From contig NZ_QJRF01000029.1 of NCBI RefSeq assembly GCF_013393345.1, positions 1-64,000 of the forward strand: a stretch of 64,000 nt of DNA, in the 5' to 3' direction. The notes beneath the pieces are model-generated. The model was not told the DNA's origin and ran no database searches. It saw only the letters and a program-made list of their open reading frames with translations. The DNA comes from Pseudomonas taiwanensis (GTDB lineage: Bacteria; Pseudomonadota; Gammaproteobacteria; Pseudomonadales; Pseudomonadaceae). Of the stretch, positions 53,689-64,000 are shown in pieces (the stretch's first letter is position 1; every line of letters begins with the position of its first letter). The translations under genes were made by a program, and so were the position numbers.

Positions 53689-55797
53689 TCAAACGCCCGA
53701 AGCCTCGGCGGCTTCTACGTCCTTCATCGACAGCTTGATGCGACCACGGTTGTCGACGTCCAGAACCAGGACTTTGACTTCCTGGCCTTCCTGCAGAACG
53801 TCGGTGACCTTGTCGATGCGCTTGTCGCTGATCTGCGAGATGTGCACCAGGCCGTCCTTGCCCGGCAGGATGTTGACGAAGGCGCCGAAGTCGACGATGC
53901 GCTCGACCTTGCCCACGTACACCTTGCCCACTTCGGCTTCAGCGGTGATACCCAGAACGCGCTGACGCGCGGCCTCGGCAGCTTCCTTGGTCTCGCCGAA
54001 GATCTTCACGCTGCCATCGTCTTCGATGTCGATGGAAGCCTTGGTCTCTTCGCAGATCGAACGGATGGTAGCGCCGCCCTTGCCGATGACGTCGCGAATC
54101 TTGTCGGTGTCGATCTTCATCGCGATCATGGTCGGCGCGTTGGCCGACAGCTCGCTGCGGGACTGGGCGATGATCTGGTTCATCTGGCCGAGGATGTTCA
54201 GACGCGCTTCCAGAGCCTGCTCCAGAGCGATCTCCATGATCTCTTCGGTGATGCCGTTGATCTTGATGTCCATCTGCAGCGCGGTCACGCCCTTGGCGGT
54301 ACCGGCTACCTTGAAGTCCATGTCGCCCAGGTGGTCTTCGTCACCCAGGATGTCGGTCAGAACGGCGAACTTGTCACCTTCCTTCACCAAGCCCATGGCG
54401 ATACCGGCAACCGGCGCCTTCATCGGCACGCCGGCGTCCATCAGCGCCAGGGAAGCACCGCAAACGGAAGCCATGGAGCTGGAACCGTTGGACTCGGTGA
54501 TCTCGGAAACGACACGGATGGTGTAGGGGAACTCGTCGCCTTTCGGCAGCATGGCGGAAACGCCACGACGGGCCAGGCGACCGTGACCGATTTCGCGGCG
54601 ACCGGCGCTGCCCATACGGCCGCACTCACCTACCGAGAACGGCGGGAAGTTGTAGTGCAGCATGAAGGCGTCCTTGCGCTCGCCTTCCAGGGTGTCCAGC
54701 AGCTGGGCGTCACGGGCGGTGCCGAGGGTGGCAACGACCAGGGCCTGGGTTTCGCCACGGGTGAACAGGGCGGAACCGTGGGTCTTGTCGAGCACGCCGA
54801 CTTCGATCTTCAGCGGACGTACGGTGCGGGTGTCACGGCCGTCGATACGCGGCTTGCCGTTGACGATGTTCTCGCGAACGGTGCGGTATTCCAGCAGGCC
54901 GAAAGCGTCTTTCACTTCACCCGCCGGGAACTGGCCAGCTTCTTCGCCAACGAAGCGGGCGATGACCTGGTCACGCAGCTCGTCCAGGCGGCTGTAGCGG
55001 TCCTGCTTGATGGTGATGGTGTAGGCCTGGGAGATGGCCTCGCCGAACTCGGCCTTGATGGCGCTGAGCAGGGCGGTGTTTTCGGCCGGCGCGGTCCAAT
55101 TCCAGGTCGGCTTGCCAGCTTCGGCAGCGAATTCCTTGACGGCCTGAATCACGGCCTGGAATTCCTGGTGGGCGAAGAGTACGCCACCCAGCATCTGGTC
55201 TTCGGTCAGCTCTTGGGCTTCCGACTCAACCATCAGTACGGCGTCTTGGGTACCGGCAACCACCATGTCCAGGCTGGAGGCCTTGAGCTGCTCGTAGTTG
55301 GGGTTCAGCAGGTAGCCGGTCTCTTCGTGGTAGGCCACGCGAGCGGCGCCGATCGGGCCGGCGAAGGGAATGCCGGAGATGGCCAGGGCTGCGGAGGTAC
55401 CGATCATGGCAGCGATGTCCGGATCGGTCTTCTTGTTGGTGGAGACCACGGTACAGATGACCTGCACTTCGTTCAGGAAGCCTTCCGGGAAGAGCGGACG
55501 GATCGGGCGGTCGATCAGGCGCGAGGTCAGGGTCTCTTTCTCGGACGGACGACCTTCACGCTTGAAGAAGCCACCGGGGATGCGGCCGGCAGCGTAGGTT
55601 TTTTCCTGGTAGTGCACGGACAGGGGGAAGAAACCCTTGCCCGGGTCAGCTTGCTTGGCGCCGACCACGGTCACCAGAACGGTGACGTCTTCGTCCATGG
55701 TGACCAGTACGGCACCGGAGGCTTGACGGGCGATACGGCCAGTCTCGAGGGTTACGGTCGATTGACCGAACTGGAACTTCTTGATTACCGGGTTCAC
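53689..55797 (-). CDS. pnp: Polynucleotide phosphorylase
   Basis: A 702-residue exoribonuclease and RNA-polymerising enzyme, part of the degradosome in many bacteria. Two RNase PH domains (about 1-215 and 310-540, with the phosphate site [21 protein letters not shown]) are followed by KH ([15 protein letters not shown]) and S1 ([27 protein letters not shown]) domains. It follows rpsO on the same strand with a large intercistronic hairpin where RNase III usually cuts. Confidence 0.97.
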   Translation of the reverse strand: MNPVIKKFQFGQSTVTLETGRIARQASGAVLVTMDEDVTVLVTVVGAKQADPGKGFFPLSVHYQEKTYAAGRIPGGFFKREGRPSEKETLTSRLIDRPIRPLFPEGFLNEVQVICTVVSTNKKTDPDIAAMIGTSAALAISGIPFAGPIGAARVAYHEETGYLLNPNYEQLKASSLDMVVAGTQDAVLMVESEAQELTEDQMLGGVLFAHQEFQAVIQAVKEFAAEAGKPTWNWTAPAENTALLSAIKAEFGEAISQAYTITIKQDRYSRLDELRDQVIARFVGEEAGQFPAGEVKDAFGLLEYRTVRENIVNGKPRIDGRDTRTVRPLKIEVGVLDKTHGSALFTRGETQALVVATLGTARDAQLLDTLEGERKDAFMLHYNFPPFSVGECGRMGSAGRREIGHGRLARRGVSAMLPKGDEFPYTIRVVSEITESNGSSSMASVCGASLALMDAGVPMKAPVAGIAMGLVKEGDKFAVLTDILGDEDHLGDMDFKVAGTAKGVTALQMDIKINGITEEIMEIALEQALEARLNILGQMNQIIAQSRSELSANAPTMIAMKIDTDKIRDVIGKGGATIRSICEETKASIDIEDDGSVKIFGETKEAAEAARQRVLGITAEAEVGKVYVGKVERIVDFGAFVNILPGKDGLVHISQISDKRIDKVTDVLQEGQEVKVLVLDVDNRGRIKLSMKDVEAAEASGV

Positions 55798-55880
55798 GGT
55801 GTTTTCCTTCTCTGTGTTGCCTTGGGGGAAATCGGGGGAAGGGCGGGAGTCGGACCCGTTTCAATCCCTTAAAAAACCAG

Positions 55881-55931
55881 AAGCTGGAAAGCCGAAAGCT
55901 GGAACGATGTCCAGCTTCCGGTTTCCAGCTT
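55881..55931 (-). other. Long dyad between rpsO and pnp
   Basis: Outer stem AAGCTGGAAA/TTTCCAGCTT (55881-55890, 55922-55931) and inner stem AAGCTGGA/TCCAGCTT (55896-55903, 55910-55917), joined by CCG/CGG. It could be the RNase III processing site or a partial terminator of rpsO. Related modules recur at 57650-57703. Confidence 0.7.
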
Positions 55932-55949
55932 CCAGCTCGTCTGTGTCGC

Positions 55950-56219
55950 TTAGCGACGCAGACCCAGACGACCGATCAGGGCGCTGTAACGAGAGGTGTC
56001 CTTACCCTTCAGGTAGTCCAGCAGCTTGCGGCGCTGGTTAACCATGCGGATCAGACCACGACGGGAGTGGTGGTCTTTGCCGTTGGCCTTGAAGTGATCC
56101 TGCAGCTTGTTGATGTTGGCGGTCAGCAGGGCAACCTGCACTTCCGGAGAACCGGTATCGCCTTCAGCTTGCTTGTACTCGTTAACGATCTGGGCTTTTT
56201 CAGCAACGCTCAGTGCCAT
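55950..56219 (-). CDS. rpsO: 30S ribosomal protein S15
   Basis: An 89-residue ribosomal protein that binds 16S rRNA h20-h22 and organises the central domain. It shows [23 protein letters not shown] and [21 protein letters not shown]. Located between truB and pnp as usual. In E. coli S15 represses its own translation; that could apply here but no pseudoknot was checked. Confidence 0.98.
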   Translation of the reverse strand: MALSVAEKAQIVNEYKQAEGDTGSPEVQVALLTANINKLQDHFKANGKDHHSRRGLIRMVNQRRKLLDYLKGKDTSRYSALIGRLGLRR

Positions 56220-56313
56220 GATGGGCTTCCTCTGAGAGTAATAGGCCGGAACCTGCGTCCCGTGTTTAAAAAGGAGGATTGACCGTGCCTATTAACAGCC
56301 ACCCTCGGATCGG

Positions 56314-57231
56314 TCATTCCGACCGAATCAGTCGACGCGGCGCAACGCGCCCGTCATCGCTCACTTCACCGATACCGATGAAGCGACCGGTATGATCCTG
56401 AACTCGCATCATGCCGAACTTTGGCGCTTCCGGAGCTCGCACCGGCTGGCCATGGAGCCAGTAGTACGCGCTGTGTTCGGTAAGCTGGATCAGCGGCCAA
56501 TGTTCCAGTCCGCTGTCGACCGGTAGGAGGAACTGATCGATTGCCTCATTACCGCCTTCGGCGTGGACCTTTTCGAGAGTCTCCAGGCTGATCGCCTGGG
56601 CCAGCACGAAGGGGCCCGCCTGGGTCCGGCGCAGCTCCGCCACGTGGGCGCCGCATCCGAGTGCCTGGCCAAGATCCTCGACCAGAGTGCGGATGTAGGT
56701 GCCCTTGCTGCAAGCTACGGCCAGTCTTGCCTGGCTGTTCTCACAGGCCAGCAATTCCAGGCGCGCAATAGTAACAGAACGCGCCTCGCGCTCCACTACT
56801 TCACCAGCACGTGCCAGCTTGTAGAGGGGCTGCCCGTCCTTCTTGAGGGCGGAGTACATCGGCGGTATCTGCTTGATTTCGCCACGAAAACGCGGCAGCA
56901 GAGCCTCGATGTCCTCGCGACCAACGGTCACCTCGCGACGCTCGGTCACTTCACCTTCGGCATCACCGGTGGTGGTGGTTACGCCAAGCTGCGCCAGGGT
57001 CTCGTAACCCTTGTCGGCATCCAGCAGGTACTGGGAGAACTTGGTGGCCTCGCCGAAGCACAGCGGCAATACGCCCGTGGCCAGCGGATCGAGGCTGCCG
57101 GTATGGCCAGCTTTCTCGGCGTTGAGCAGCCAGCGCACCTTCTGCAGCGCGGCGTTGGAACTCATGCCGTGCGGCTTGTCGAGGATCAGCACACCGCTGA
57201 CATTGCGGCGAATACGTTTTACCTGGGCCAC
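56314..57231 (-). CDS. truB: tRNA pseudouridine(55) synthase TruB
   Basis: A 305-residue enzyme forming pseudouridine 55 in the tRNA T-loop. The catalytic Asp48 is in [15 protein letters not shown], with [13 protein letters not shown] (motif III) and the C-terminal PUA region. It starts four bases after rbfA ends. Confidence 0.97.
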   Translation of the reverse strand: MAQVKRIRRNVSGVLILDKPHGMSSNAALQKVRWLLNAEKAGHTGSLDPLATGVLPLCFGEATKFSQYLLDADKGYETLAQLGVTTTTGDAEGEVTERREVTVGREDIEALLPRFRGEIKQIPPMYSALKKDGQPLYKLARAGEVVEREARSVTIARLELLACENSQARLAVACSKGTYIRTLVEDLGQALGCGAHVAELRRTQAGPFVLAQAISLETLEKVHAEGGNEAIDQFLLPVDSGLEHWPLIQLTEHSAYYWLHGQPVRAPEAPKFGMMRVQDHTGRFIGIGEVSDDGRVAPRRLIRSE

Positions 57232-57235
57232 GCCA

Positions 57236-57625
57236 TTACTCCTCGTCGTTGCCCGGGTGCTTGCGGTCTTCCGCCACGGCGCGCTCGATCAGCGCCGACA
57301 GCTCCGCACCGCGACGGATACTGGCGTCGTAGTGGAAGTGCAGTTGCGGCACGCTGCGCAGCTTCATGGCCTTGCCCAGCTGCATACGCAGGAAACCAGC
57401 GGCGTCCTGCAGGATGTCGCAGTTAAGCTTGACCTTCTCGGCATTGTCGTCCTGGCCCATCACGGTGATGAACACCTTGGCGTGGGACAGGTCACGGCTC
57501 ACATCGACAGCGGTGATGGTTACAAGACCTAGGCGCGGGTCTTTGATCTCACGCTGGATCAGCAGCGCCAATTCGCGCTGCATCTGGTCGCCGATGCGCT
57601 GGGTACGGCTGTAGTCTTTAGCCAT
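57236..57625 (-). CDS. rbfA: 30S ribosome-binding factor A
   Basis: A 129-residue KH-like cold-shock assembly factor that helps mature the 16S rRNA 5' end. It shows [19 protein letters not shown] and [14 protein letters not shown]. Between infB and truB as usual. Confidence 0.97.
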   Translation of the reverse strand: MAKDYSRTQRIGDQMQRELALLIQREIKDPRLGLVTITAVDVSRDLSHAKVFITVMGQDDNAEKVKLNCDILQDAAGFLRMQLGKAMKLRSVPQLHFHYDASIRRGAELSALIERAVAEDRKHPGNDEE

Positions 57626-57649
57626 TTCGTTTCACTCTTGAACGCTTAA

Positions 57650-57703
57650 AAGCCGAAAGCCAGGAGTGGAAAGCGATGGCTTCCAGCTCCTGGCTCCCGG
57701 CTT
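57650..57703 (-). other. Long dyad between infB and rbfA
   Basis: Nested stems AAGCCG/CGGCTT (57650-57655, 57698-57703), AGCCAGGAG/CTCCTGGCT (57658-57666, 57687-57695), and TGG..AAGC/GCTTCCA around 57667-57685. It shares AGCCGAAAGC with the dyad between rpsO and pnp. No T-run. Confidence 0.65.
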
Positions 57704-57719
57704 GTGGCAAGCGCGACAC

Positions 57720-60272
57720 TTACAGCGTGCGCGCCACCTGGACCTTCTCGAAGACTTCGATCTTGTCGCCGACCTTGACGTCGTTGTAGCTCTTCACGCC
57801 GATACCGCACTCCATGCCGGCACGCACCTCGGACACGTCGTCCTTGAAGCGGCGCAGGGATTCCAGTTCGCCTTCGAAGATAACTACATCCTCGCGCAGT
57901 ACGCGGATCGGACGGTTGCGGTGGACCAGACCCTCGGTAACCATGCAGCCTGCGACCGCGCCGAACTTCGGCGAGCGGAACACGTCACGCACCTCGGCGA
58001 TACCCAGGATGTTTTCCCGGACTTCGCTGCCCAGCATGCCGGACAGTGCTTTCTTAACGTCTTCGATGATGTCGTAGATGATGTTGTAGTAGCGCAGGTC
58101 CAGACCTTCCTGCTCGACGATCTTGCGCGCACCGGCATCGGCACGCACGTTGAAGCCGAACAGCACGGCGTTGGACGCCAGCGCCAGGTTGGCGTCGCTC
58201 TCGGTGATACCACCTACGCCGCCACCGACAACACGCACCTGGACTTCTTCGTTGCCGATACCGGCCAGGGCGCCCTGCAGGGCCTCGAGAGAACCACGCA
58301 CATCGGACTTGAGCACGATGTTGAGGGTCTTCTTCTCGTCCTGGCCCATGCTTTCGAAGATGTTCTCCAGCTTGGAGGACTGCTGGCGAGCCAGCTTGAC
58401 CTCGCGGAACTTGCCTTGACGGAACAGGGCAACTTCACGTGCTTTCTTCTCGTCGGCGACCACGGTCAGGTCATCACCGGCGTCCGGAGTGCCATCCAGG
58501 CCGAGGATCTCGACAGGGATGGACGGACCGGCTTCTTTAACCGGCTTGCCGTTCTCGTCGAGCATGGCGCGAACGCGGCCATAGTTGACGCCGCAGAGAA
58601 CCATGTCGCCTTGGCGCAGGGTACCGTCCTGAACCAGCACGGTAGCGACCGGACCACGGCCCTTGTCCAGGCGGGACTCAACCACGACACCACGGCCAGG
58701 GGCCGACGGAGTGGCGGTGAGTTCCAGGACTTCGGCTTGCAGCAGCACGGCTTCGAGCAGCTCGTCGACGCCGGTACCGGCCTTGGCCGAAACAGGCACG
58801 AACTGGGTATCGCCGCCCCACTCTTCCGGAATCACATCCAGCGCGGCCAGGCCGTTCTTGATGTTGTCCGGGTTGGCTTCCGGCTTGTCCATCTTGTTCA
58901 CCGCGACCACGATCGGCACACCAGCCGCTTTCGCGTGCTGTACCGCTTCAATGGTCTGCGGCATCACGCCGTCGTCGGCCGCCACCACCAGGATGACGAT
59001 GTCGGTGGCCTTGGCACCACGGGCACGCATGGCGGTGAACGCTGCGTGGCCGGGGGTGTCCAGGAAGGTCACCATGCCGCGATCGGTTTCGACGTGGTAG
59101 GCACCGATGTGCTGGGTGATACCACCCGCTTCACCGCTGGCCACCTTGGTACGACGAATGTAGTCGAGCAGGGAGGTCTTACCGTGGTCGACGTGGCCCA
59201 TTACGGTCACTACCGGCGCGCGGGTCAGTGCCTCACCTTCGAACTTCAGGGACTCGGCCAGTTGGTCTTCCAGGGCGTTCTCGTTGACCAGCTTGACCTT
59301 GTGACCGAATTCTTCGGCGATCAGTTGAGCGGTCTCACGGTCGAGTACCTGGTTGATGGTCACCGGAGTGCCCATCTTGAACATGAACTTGACGACTTCG
59401 GCGCCTTTGACCGTCATCTGGGCGGCCAACTCGGCCACGGTGATGGTCTCGCCGATGCTGACTTCACGCACGATAGGTCCTGTCGGGCTCTGGAACCCGT
59501 GCTGGTTACGCTTTTTCAGCTTGGACTTGCCGCCTCGGCCACCGCGACGGAAGGAATCGCTCTCTTCCTCTGTGCTACGCGGCGCGACTCGGGGAGCCGG
59601 AGCCTTTTCCTTCTCCTTGAGGGAAGGACGGTGCTGCGCATGCTTGCGGTCGCGGCGATCATCGTCATCACGAGCACGCTCGGGACGACGAACTTCTTCT
59701 TTCTTGCGCTCGCCGTTCACCGCAGCTGCGCCAGCCGGGGCAGGAGCAGCTGCCGCAGTGGCAGCTGCCACAGGTGCAGCTGCAACAGCAGCCGGCGCGC
59801 CAGCCGCAACAGCGACTTCCGCGGGAGCGCTTTCAGCCACTACCTTGGGACGAGCTTCCGCTTCGCGACGAGCAGCCTCTTCAGCACGCTGACGAGCTTC
59901 TTCCTCGGCCTTCAGTCGAGTAGCTTCTTCCGCCGCGCGCTGCTCTTCGAGTTCGCGCTGACGCTCAGCTTCGATCTCGTCAGGGCTGCGCTTGACGTAG
60001 GTTTTCTTCTTGCGTACTTCGACGTTGATGGTCTTGCTACCGGCGACCCTCAGCGTAGTAGTGGTCTTGCGCTGCAGGGTAATCTTGCGCGGCTCTTCCA
60101 GGCGCTCACCGTGGCTGCTCTTGAGATGAGCCAGCAGGGCCTGCTTCTCGTTATCGGTTACAACTTGTTCGGCGCTGGTGTGCGGCAATCCCGCCTCGCG
60201 CATCTGCAGCAGCAGGCGCTCCACCGGTGTATCGACCACTTGGGCCAGTTCTTTCACCGTGACTTGCGTCAT
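57720..60272 (-). CDS. infB: Translation initiation factor IF-2
   Basis: An 850-residue GTPase that brings fMet-tRNA to the 30S subunit. An N-terminal IF2_N domain ([20 protein letters not shown]) is followed by a long charged Ala/Glu/Arg region (about 60-260), the G domain ([36 protein letters not shown]) and C-terminal domains. It lies between nusA and rbfA. Confidence 0.98.
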   Translation of the reverse strand: MTQVTVKELAQVVDTPVERLLLQMREAGLPHTSAEQVVTDNEKQALLAHLKSSHGERLEEPRKITLQRKTTTTLRVAGSKTINVEVRKKKTYVKRSPDEIEAERQRELEEQRAAEEATRLKAEEEARQRAEEAARREAEARPKVVAESAPAEVAVAAGAPAAVAAAPVAAATAAAAPAPAGAAAVNGERKKEEVRRPERARDDDDRRDRKHAQHRPSLKEKEKAPAPRVAPRSTEEESDSFRRGGRGGKSKLKKRNQHGFQSPTGPIVREVSIGETITVAELAAQMTVKGAEVVKFMFKMGTPVTINQVLDRETAQLIAEEFGHKVKLVNENALEDQLAESLKFEGEALTRAPVVTVMGHVDHGKTSLLDYIRRTKVASGEAGGITQHIGAYHVETDRGMVTFLDTPGHAAFTAMRARGAKATDIVILVVAADDGVMPQTIEAVQHAKAAGVPIVVAVNKMDKPEANPDNIKNGLAALDVIPEEWGGDTQFVPVSAKAGTGVDELLEAVLLQAEVLELTATPSAPGRGVVVESRLDKGRGPVATVLVQDGTLRQGDMVLCGVNYGRVRAMLDENGKPVKEAGPSIPVEILGLDGTPDAGDDLTVVADEKKAREVALFRQGKFREVKLARQQSSKLENIFESMGQDEKKTLNIVLKSDVRGSLEALQGALAGIGNEEVQVRVVGGGVGGITESDANLALASNAVLFGFNVRADAGARKIVEQEGLDLRYYNIIYDIIEDVKKALSGMLGSEVRENILGIAEVRDVFRSPKFGAVAGCMVTEGLVHRNRPIRVLREDVVIFEGELESLRRFKDDVSEVRAGMECGIGVKSYNDVKVGDKIEVFEKVQVARTL

Positions 60273-60298
60273 GCACTTCTCTCCTCAGGCCGTGAAAC

Positions 60299-61780
60299 TT
60301 ACTCGAACCAGTGGGCTCGGGCGGCCATGATCAGCTTGCCGGCACGCTCTTCGTCCATGCCGTCGATGTCGAGCAGGTCGTCGATCGACTGCTCGGCCAG
60401 ATCTTCGCGATTAATAACGCCACGTACGGCGAGTTCAACAGCCAGGTCCTTGTCCATGCCTTCCAGGGAAAGCAGGTCTTCGGCAGGCTGGGCATCCGCC
60501 AGCTTCTCTTCGGTTGCGATAGCCTTGGTCAGCAGGCGGTCCTTCGCGCGCGCACGCAGCTCGTTGACGATGTCCTCGTCGAAGCCGTCGATGCTGAGCA
60601 TTTCTTCCATGGGCACGTAGGCGATTTCTTCCAGACTGGTGAAACCTTCTTCAACCAGTACCTGGGCCAGCTCTTCGTCCACTTCCAGCTCTTCAACGAA
60701 GGCGCGCAGGATGTCGCCGGTTTCGGCTTGCTGCTTGGCCTGGATGTCCGCTTCGGTCATCACGTTGAGGGTCCAACCGGTCAGTTGGCTGGCCAACCGC
60801 ACGTTCTGGCCACCACGCCCAATGGCCTGGGCCAGGTTGTCTTCGGCAACGGCGATGTCCATCGCGTGGGCATCTTCGTCGACGATGATCGCTACCACTT
60901 CGGCCGGAGCCATGGCGTTGATCACGAACTGCGCAGGGTTGTCGTCCCACAGGACGATATCGACGCGCTCGCCGCCCAGTTCGCCGGAAACGGCCTGGAC
61001 GCGGGAACCGCGCATGCCGATGCACGCACCCTGCGGGTCGATACGCTTGTCCTTGGAGCGCACAGCGATCTTGGCGCGCGAACCCGGATCACGGGACGCA
61101 GCCATCACTTCGATCAGTTCTTCGGCGATTTCCGGCACTTCGATGCGGAACAGTTCGATCAGCATCTGCGGCGCAGTACGCGACAGGATCAGTTGCGGAC
61201 CGCGGTTCTCGGTGCGGATTTCCTTCAGCAGGGCACGCACACGGGCACCGACGCGGAAAGTTTCGCGAGCGATGATGTCCTCGCGAGCCAGGAGCGCTTC
61301 GGCGTTGTTGCCCAGGTCGACGATCACGTTGTCGCGGGTGACCTTCTTCACGGTGCCGAAAATGATATCGCCCAGCTTCTCGCGGTAGGCTTCAACTACC
61401 TGAGCACGCTCGGCTTCACGCACTTTCTGCACGATGACCTGCTTGGCGGTCTGGGCAGCAATGCGGCCGAACTCGATGGACTCGATCTTCTCTTCGATGA
61501 TGTCGCCGATCTTGGCTTTTTCATCGCGCTCCTGGGCCTGATCCAGGGTCAGCTGGATGGCCGGATCTTCGAAATCGGTTTCTTCGACCACAGTCCAGCG
61601 ACGGAAAGTGTCGTAGATACCGCTCTGACGATTGATCGACACTCGCAGGTCGACCTCGTCTTCAAAACGCTTCTTGGTAGCAGTGGCCAGGGCCAGCTCC
61701 AGCGCCTCGAAAATAACGCCAGCCGGTACACCCTTTTCATTGGATACCGACTCAACAACCAGCAGTACTTCTTTGCTCAT
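60299..61780 (-). CDS. nusA: Transcription elongation factor NusA
   Basis: A 493-residue regulator of pausing, termination and antitermination, acting with NusB/boxA in rRNA synthesis. It has the N-terminal RNAP-binding domain, S1 ([18 protein letters not shown]), two KH domains ([33 protein letters not shown]) and two acidic C-terminal repeats. I chose [11 protein letters not shown] at 61780 by family; the ATG seven codons upstream is unusual. Confidence 0.97.
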   Translation of the reverse strand: MSKEVLLVVESVSNEKGVPAGVIFEALELALATATKKRFEDEVDLRVSINRQSGIYDTFRRWTVVEETDFEDPAIQLTLDQAQERDEKAKIGDIIEEKIESIEFGRIAAQTAKQVIVQKVREAERAQVVEAYREKLGDIIFGTVKKVTRDNVIVDLGNNAEALLAREDIIARETFRVGARVRALLKEIRTENRGPQLILSRTAPQMLIELFRIEVPEIAEELIEVMAASRDPGSRAKIAVRSKDKRIDPQGACIGMRGSRVQAVSGELGGERVDIVLWDDNPAQFVINAMAPAEVVAIIVDEDAHAMDIAVAEDNLAQAIGRGGQNVRLASQLTGWTLNVMTEADIQAKQQAETGDILRAFVEELEVDEELAQVLVEEGFTSLEEIAYVPMEEMLSIDGFDEDIVNELRARAKDRLLTKAIATEEKLADAQPAEDLLSLEGMDKDLAVELAVRGVINREDLAEQSIDDLLDIDGMDEERAGKLIMAARAHWFE

Positions 61781-61827
61781 CGTACGCCTCGCCTTTCGCA
61801 ATCCATTGGATCCGCGGGATCCGCGTC

Positions 61828-62286
61828 TCAGTCAAAACGGGGAATGATGTTGGCCTTGTCGATCAACTCGATCGGCAGGAGGAACTCGCGGTCTTCGATA
61901 AGAACAACCACGTCCTGCTCCTCCACCCCGCGGAGAAGCCCTTGAAAATTGCGCCGCCCTTCGAAGGGTGAACGCAGCTTGATCTTGACCAGCTCACCAG
62001 CGTGGGCCGCAAACTGTTCAAGGGTGAACAGCGGACGATCCATGCCCGGCGAAGAGACTTCGAGGGTGTATTCGTTGCTGATCGGGTCCTCGACGTCGAG
62101 CACACCACTGATCTGCCGACTGACCTTCTCGCAATCATCGACCAGGATGCCGTTTTCGTGATCGATATAGATACGCAGCAGGGAATGCCGCCCTTGAGAC
62201 AGGAACTCGATGCCCCAGCACTGATAACCGAGCGCTTCGACTACCGGGGCCAACAAGGCCTGCAACTGTTCTAGCTTGCTCGACAC
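61828..62286 (-). CDS. rimP: Ribosome maturation factor RimP
   Basis: A 152-residue protein needed for 30S assembly. It has the N-terminal alpha/beta domain ([21 protein letters not shown] and [22 protein letters not shown]) and a C-terminal SH3-like domain ([13 protein letters not shown]). First protein gene of the rimP-nusA-infB run. Confidence 0.97.
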   Translation of the reverse strand: MSSKLEQLQALLAPVVEALGYQCWGIEFLSQGRHSLLRIYIDHENGILVDDCEKVSRQISGVLDVEDPISNEYTLEVSSPGMDRPLFTLEQFAAHAGELVKIKLRSPFEGRRNFQGLLRGVEEQDVVVLIEDREFLLPIELIDKANIIPRFD

Positions 62287-62386
62287 CTGATCGCCTCTCG
62301 CATGCTGTGCAAATAAAAAATGGGCGAAACGCCCATCCCTTCAAAAACCGCCTGATCTGTGATCGGAGGTCAACTGTCCAGCTAGC

Positions 62387-62409
62387 AAAAAGCCCCTAAA
62401 AAGGGGCTT
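62387..62409 (-). terminator. Terminator after tRNA-fMet
   Basis: AAGCCCCT (62390-62397) pairs with AGGGGCTT (62402-62409); on the minus strand GGGGCTTTTTGC follows. It lies between the tRNA and rimP. Confidence 0.85.
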
Positions 62410-62418
62410 CGCGACTAC

Positions 62419-62495
<77 letters not shown>

Positions 62496-62559
62496 TCAAA
62501 GCTGGTGCGAGAGTATACGGCCAGCACCTTTCGTGGTCAACCGAACATCCCGCAAGAGA

Positions 62560-62585
62560 AAGGCCCGCATCACTGCGGGCCTTCT
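62560..62585 (-). terminator. Terminator after tRNA-Leu
   Basis: AAGGCCCGCA (62560-62569) pairs with TGCGGGCCTT (62574-62583). On the minus strand the hairpin is followed by TCTC, so the T-run is short. Confidence 0.7.
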
Positions 62586-62592
62586 CTTTGTA

Positions 62593-62678
62593 TGGTACCG
62601 AGGAGGGGACTCGAACCCCTACAGCCTATGGCCACTACCACCTCAAGGTAGCGTGTCTACCAATTCCACCACCTCGGC
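62593..62678 (-). tRNA. tRNA-Leu (GAG)
   Basis: An 86-nt class II tRNA with a long variable arm, encoded CCA, and anticodon GAG in CTACCTTGAGGTGGTAG. It begins nine bases after secG ends. Confidence 0.95.
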
Positions 62679-62687
62679 AAAACTTGC

Positions 62688-63071
62688 TTACTTCTGCTCC
62701 GGAGCTTGCGGCACATCACCCGATTGGGTAGCTGGCTTCTGCTCTTCGAGCACCGGCACATCATCAGCTGCCGGCTTGGCGGGTTGAACTTCGAGAGCCG
62801 CCGGATCCGGCAGGCCTACGTTGCTCAGCGCCTCAGCCTTTTCTTTAGCGAAGAACGCTAAGCCCAGGCTGGTAATGAAAAAAACCGCGGCGAGTATAGC
62901 AGTAACTCGACTCAAAAAGGTAGCGGAACCTTGGCTTCCGAATACGGTTGCCGAAGCGCCGGAGCCAAAGGAGGCACCAGCATCCGCGCCCTTGCCCTGC
63001 TGAACCAGCACCAGGCCTACAACGCCCAGAGCAACCAGCAAGTGCACCACAATTACGACAGTTTCCAGCAT
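62688..63071 (-). CDS. secG: SecG, Sec translocase subunit
   Basis: A 127-residue inner membrane subunit of SecYEG. Two hydrophobic helices (about 3-22 and 51-72) flank the conserved [20 protein letters not shown] loop; the C-terminal tail is Pro/Ala/Glu-rich. The start [10 protein letters not shown] lies four bases after the tpiA stop. Confidence 0.95.
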   Translation of the reverse strand: MLETVVIVVHLLVALGVVGLVLVQQGKGADAGASFGSGASATVFGSQGSATFLSRVTAILAAVFFITSLGLAFFAKEKAEALSNVGLPDPAALEVQPAKPAADDVPVLEEQKPATQSGDVPQAPEQK

Positions 63072-63075
63072 CTCG

Positions 63076-63831
63076 TCAGCTTCCTGCGGCGCGACAGATC
63101 GCACCGAACTCATCCGCATTCAGGGAGGCACCACCTACCAGCCCCCCATCGATATCCGGCATGCCGAACAAGTCGGCCGCACTGGCCGCCTTCACACTGC
63201 CGCCGTACAGAATTCGTACGCCGCGAGCAACTTCAGCATTCTCCGCCGACAGTTGCGAGCGAATCGCCGCATGAACCTCTTGCGCTTGCTGCGGCGAGGC
63301 TGTCAGCCCCGTACCAATGGCCCAAACCGGCTCATAGGCAATTACCGCCTGCGCAAATGCGCCCACACCAAGCTCTTCGATCACGCTACCCAGCTGACGC
63401 CCCACAACTTCGAGCGTCTTGCCGGCTTCGCGCTGCTCCCGGGTCTCACCGACGCATAGCACCGGAACCAGACCACAGGATTGAGCAGCAGCGAACTTGC
63501 GACTCACGACTTCGTCGCTTTCGCCCAGAATCAGGCGTCGCTCCGAATGACCAACCAGAACCAGACTGCAACCCACGTCTACCAACTGGCTTGCCGCGAT
63601 CTCTCCGGTGAGGGCTCCCTGCACCGGCTCCACCGCACAATTCTGCGCACCCACGACAATCGACTTGCCGTCCAGGCCTTGAAGGACCTGATTGATGTAC
63701 AGACAGGGCGGCATGACCGCGACTTCGACGCCAGCAGGCAAGGCCAATTGGCGCAAGCCTTTGATCAGCTCTGCGACGCTGGCGCGGGTACCGTGCATTT
63801 TCCAGTTACCGGCTACCAGAGGTCGGCGCAT
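63076..63831 (-). CDS. tpiA: Triosephosphate isomerase
   Basis: A 251-residue TIM-barrel enzyme interconverting dihydroxyacetone phosphate and glyceraldehyde 3-phosphate. Lys11 (GNWKMHG), His95 (VGHSERR) and Glu167 ([11 protein letters not shown]) are in place. It lies between glmM and secG as in other pseudomonads. Confidence 0.97.
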   Translation of the reverse strand: MRRPLVAGNWKMHGTRASVAELIKGLRQLALPAGVEVAVMPPCLYINQVLQGLDGKSIVVGAQNCAVEPVQGALTGEIAASQLVDVGCSLVLVGHSERRLILGESDEVVSRKFAAAQSCGLVPVLCVGETREQREAGKTLEVVGRQLGSVIEELGVGAFAQAVIAYEPVWAIGTGLTASPQQAQEVHAAIRSQLSAENAEVARGVRILYGGSVKAASAADLFGMPDIDGGLVGGASLNADEFGAICRAAGS

Positions 63832-63896
63832 GCTTTATCTCGTCGATCAAAGTGGGCGCAGATGTTACCCAAGAGATTTTCAACAAGCAAGAGAAA

Positions 63897-64000
63897 TCAA
63901 GCACATACCTCTGTTACGACTTTTGCCAGTTCTTCGGCATAGCCGCGCACCAGCTTTTCGTCGTCGCCTTCGACCATCACACGCACCAGTGGCTCGGTAC
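63897..64000 (-). CDS. glmM: GlmM, phosphoglucosamine mutase, C-terminal end only
   Basis: The last 33 codons are in the window ([20 protein letters not shown], then [13 protein letters not shown] and TGA). [10 protein letters not shown] is the C-terminal phosphate-binding domain of phosphoglucosamine mutase, which makes glucosamine 1-phosphate for peptidoglycan and LPS. The start is beyond the right edge. Confidence 0.9.
   Translation of the reverse strand, partial: TEPLVRVMVEGDDEKLVRGYAEELAKVVTEVCA

Noticed and set aside
57666-60620. A 984-codon plus-strand frame opposite infB, and similar frames opposite pnp, nusA, ilvI and phuR
   Set aside because: All are shadows of conserved genes on the other strand with no independent support.

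Overview
The window is core chromosome of a Pseudomonas, from the P. aeruginosa-like side of the genus as far as gene order can tell; the species cannot be fixed by eye. The main signs are the 5' edge of a 16S gene with a pseudomonad leader, GC-rich coding DNA, a PrrF small RNA, a CrcZ small RNA behind cbrAB, Pseudomonas-type REP palindromes, and a gene order that follows the known P. aeruginosa stretch from msrPQ to glmM. I see no prophage, transposase, integrase or CRISPR array. Accessory character is limited to small inserts between conserved blocks.

Layout. 1-520: an rRNA operon begins at the left edge on the minus strand, with boxA and three tandem promoters; msrQ, msrP and pssA lie upstream on the same strand. 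3.1-7.9 kb: branched-chain amino acid genes ilvC, divergent ilvY, ilvH and ilvI, then a long ilvI leader. 7.9-14.9 kb: envelope genes (DUF4124, YqcC, a TPR lipoprotein, PBP1b), a phosphotransferase/P-loop fusion, a TfoX-C protein and CbpA. 15-23.4 kb: iron and heme block with PrrF, phuW-V-U-T-S plus a tonB on the minus strand, and the receptor phuR divergent. 23.4-27.2 kb: Rieske protein, sfsA, aminotransferase, dksA, gluQRS. 27.3-32.4 kb: cbrX-cbrA-cbrB and crcZ. 32.5-38.4 kb: pcnB-folK-panB-panC, panD, pgi. 38.5-40.6 kb: a divergent GlxA-type regulator and a periplasmic DJ-1/PfpI protein. 40.7-46 kb: acs, an MpaB-like protein, a thiolase and an RlmI-like methyltransferase. 46-51.3 kb: a DUF748/AsmA-like giant, a DUF2845 cluster and a rhomboid protease. 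51.3-53.6 kb: csbD-like, BON and a zinc-finger membrane protein. 53.7-64 kb: the transcription/translation supercluster (glmM end, tpiA, secG, tRNA-Leu, tRNA-fMet, rimP, nusA, infB, rbfA, truB, rpsO, pnp), all on the minus strand.

How the parts connect. CbrB should activate crcZ from a sigma54 promoter, and CrcZ RNA (six A-rich Hfq/Crc motifs) titrates the Hfq/Crc repressor. The acs mRNA in the same window carries an AACAACAA motif right against its ribosome binding site, so it is a likely target of that circuit. Fur is expected to repress both PrrF and the heme uptake genes. 

The least explained signals are: a near-consensus sigma54 promoter with two identical-type dyads exactly 31 bp apart upstream of the BON/CsbD stress genes; a DUF2845 paralogue with a large in-frame internal deletion; an 18-codon valine/leucine-rich leader ORF ahead of ilvI; a hairpin that buries the msrP ribosome binding site; an apparently leaderless mrcB; and two related dyads inside the infB-pnp operon. 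These are inferences from sequence inspection alone.
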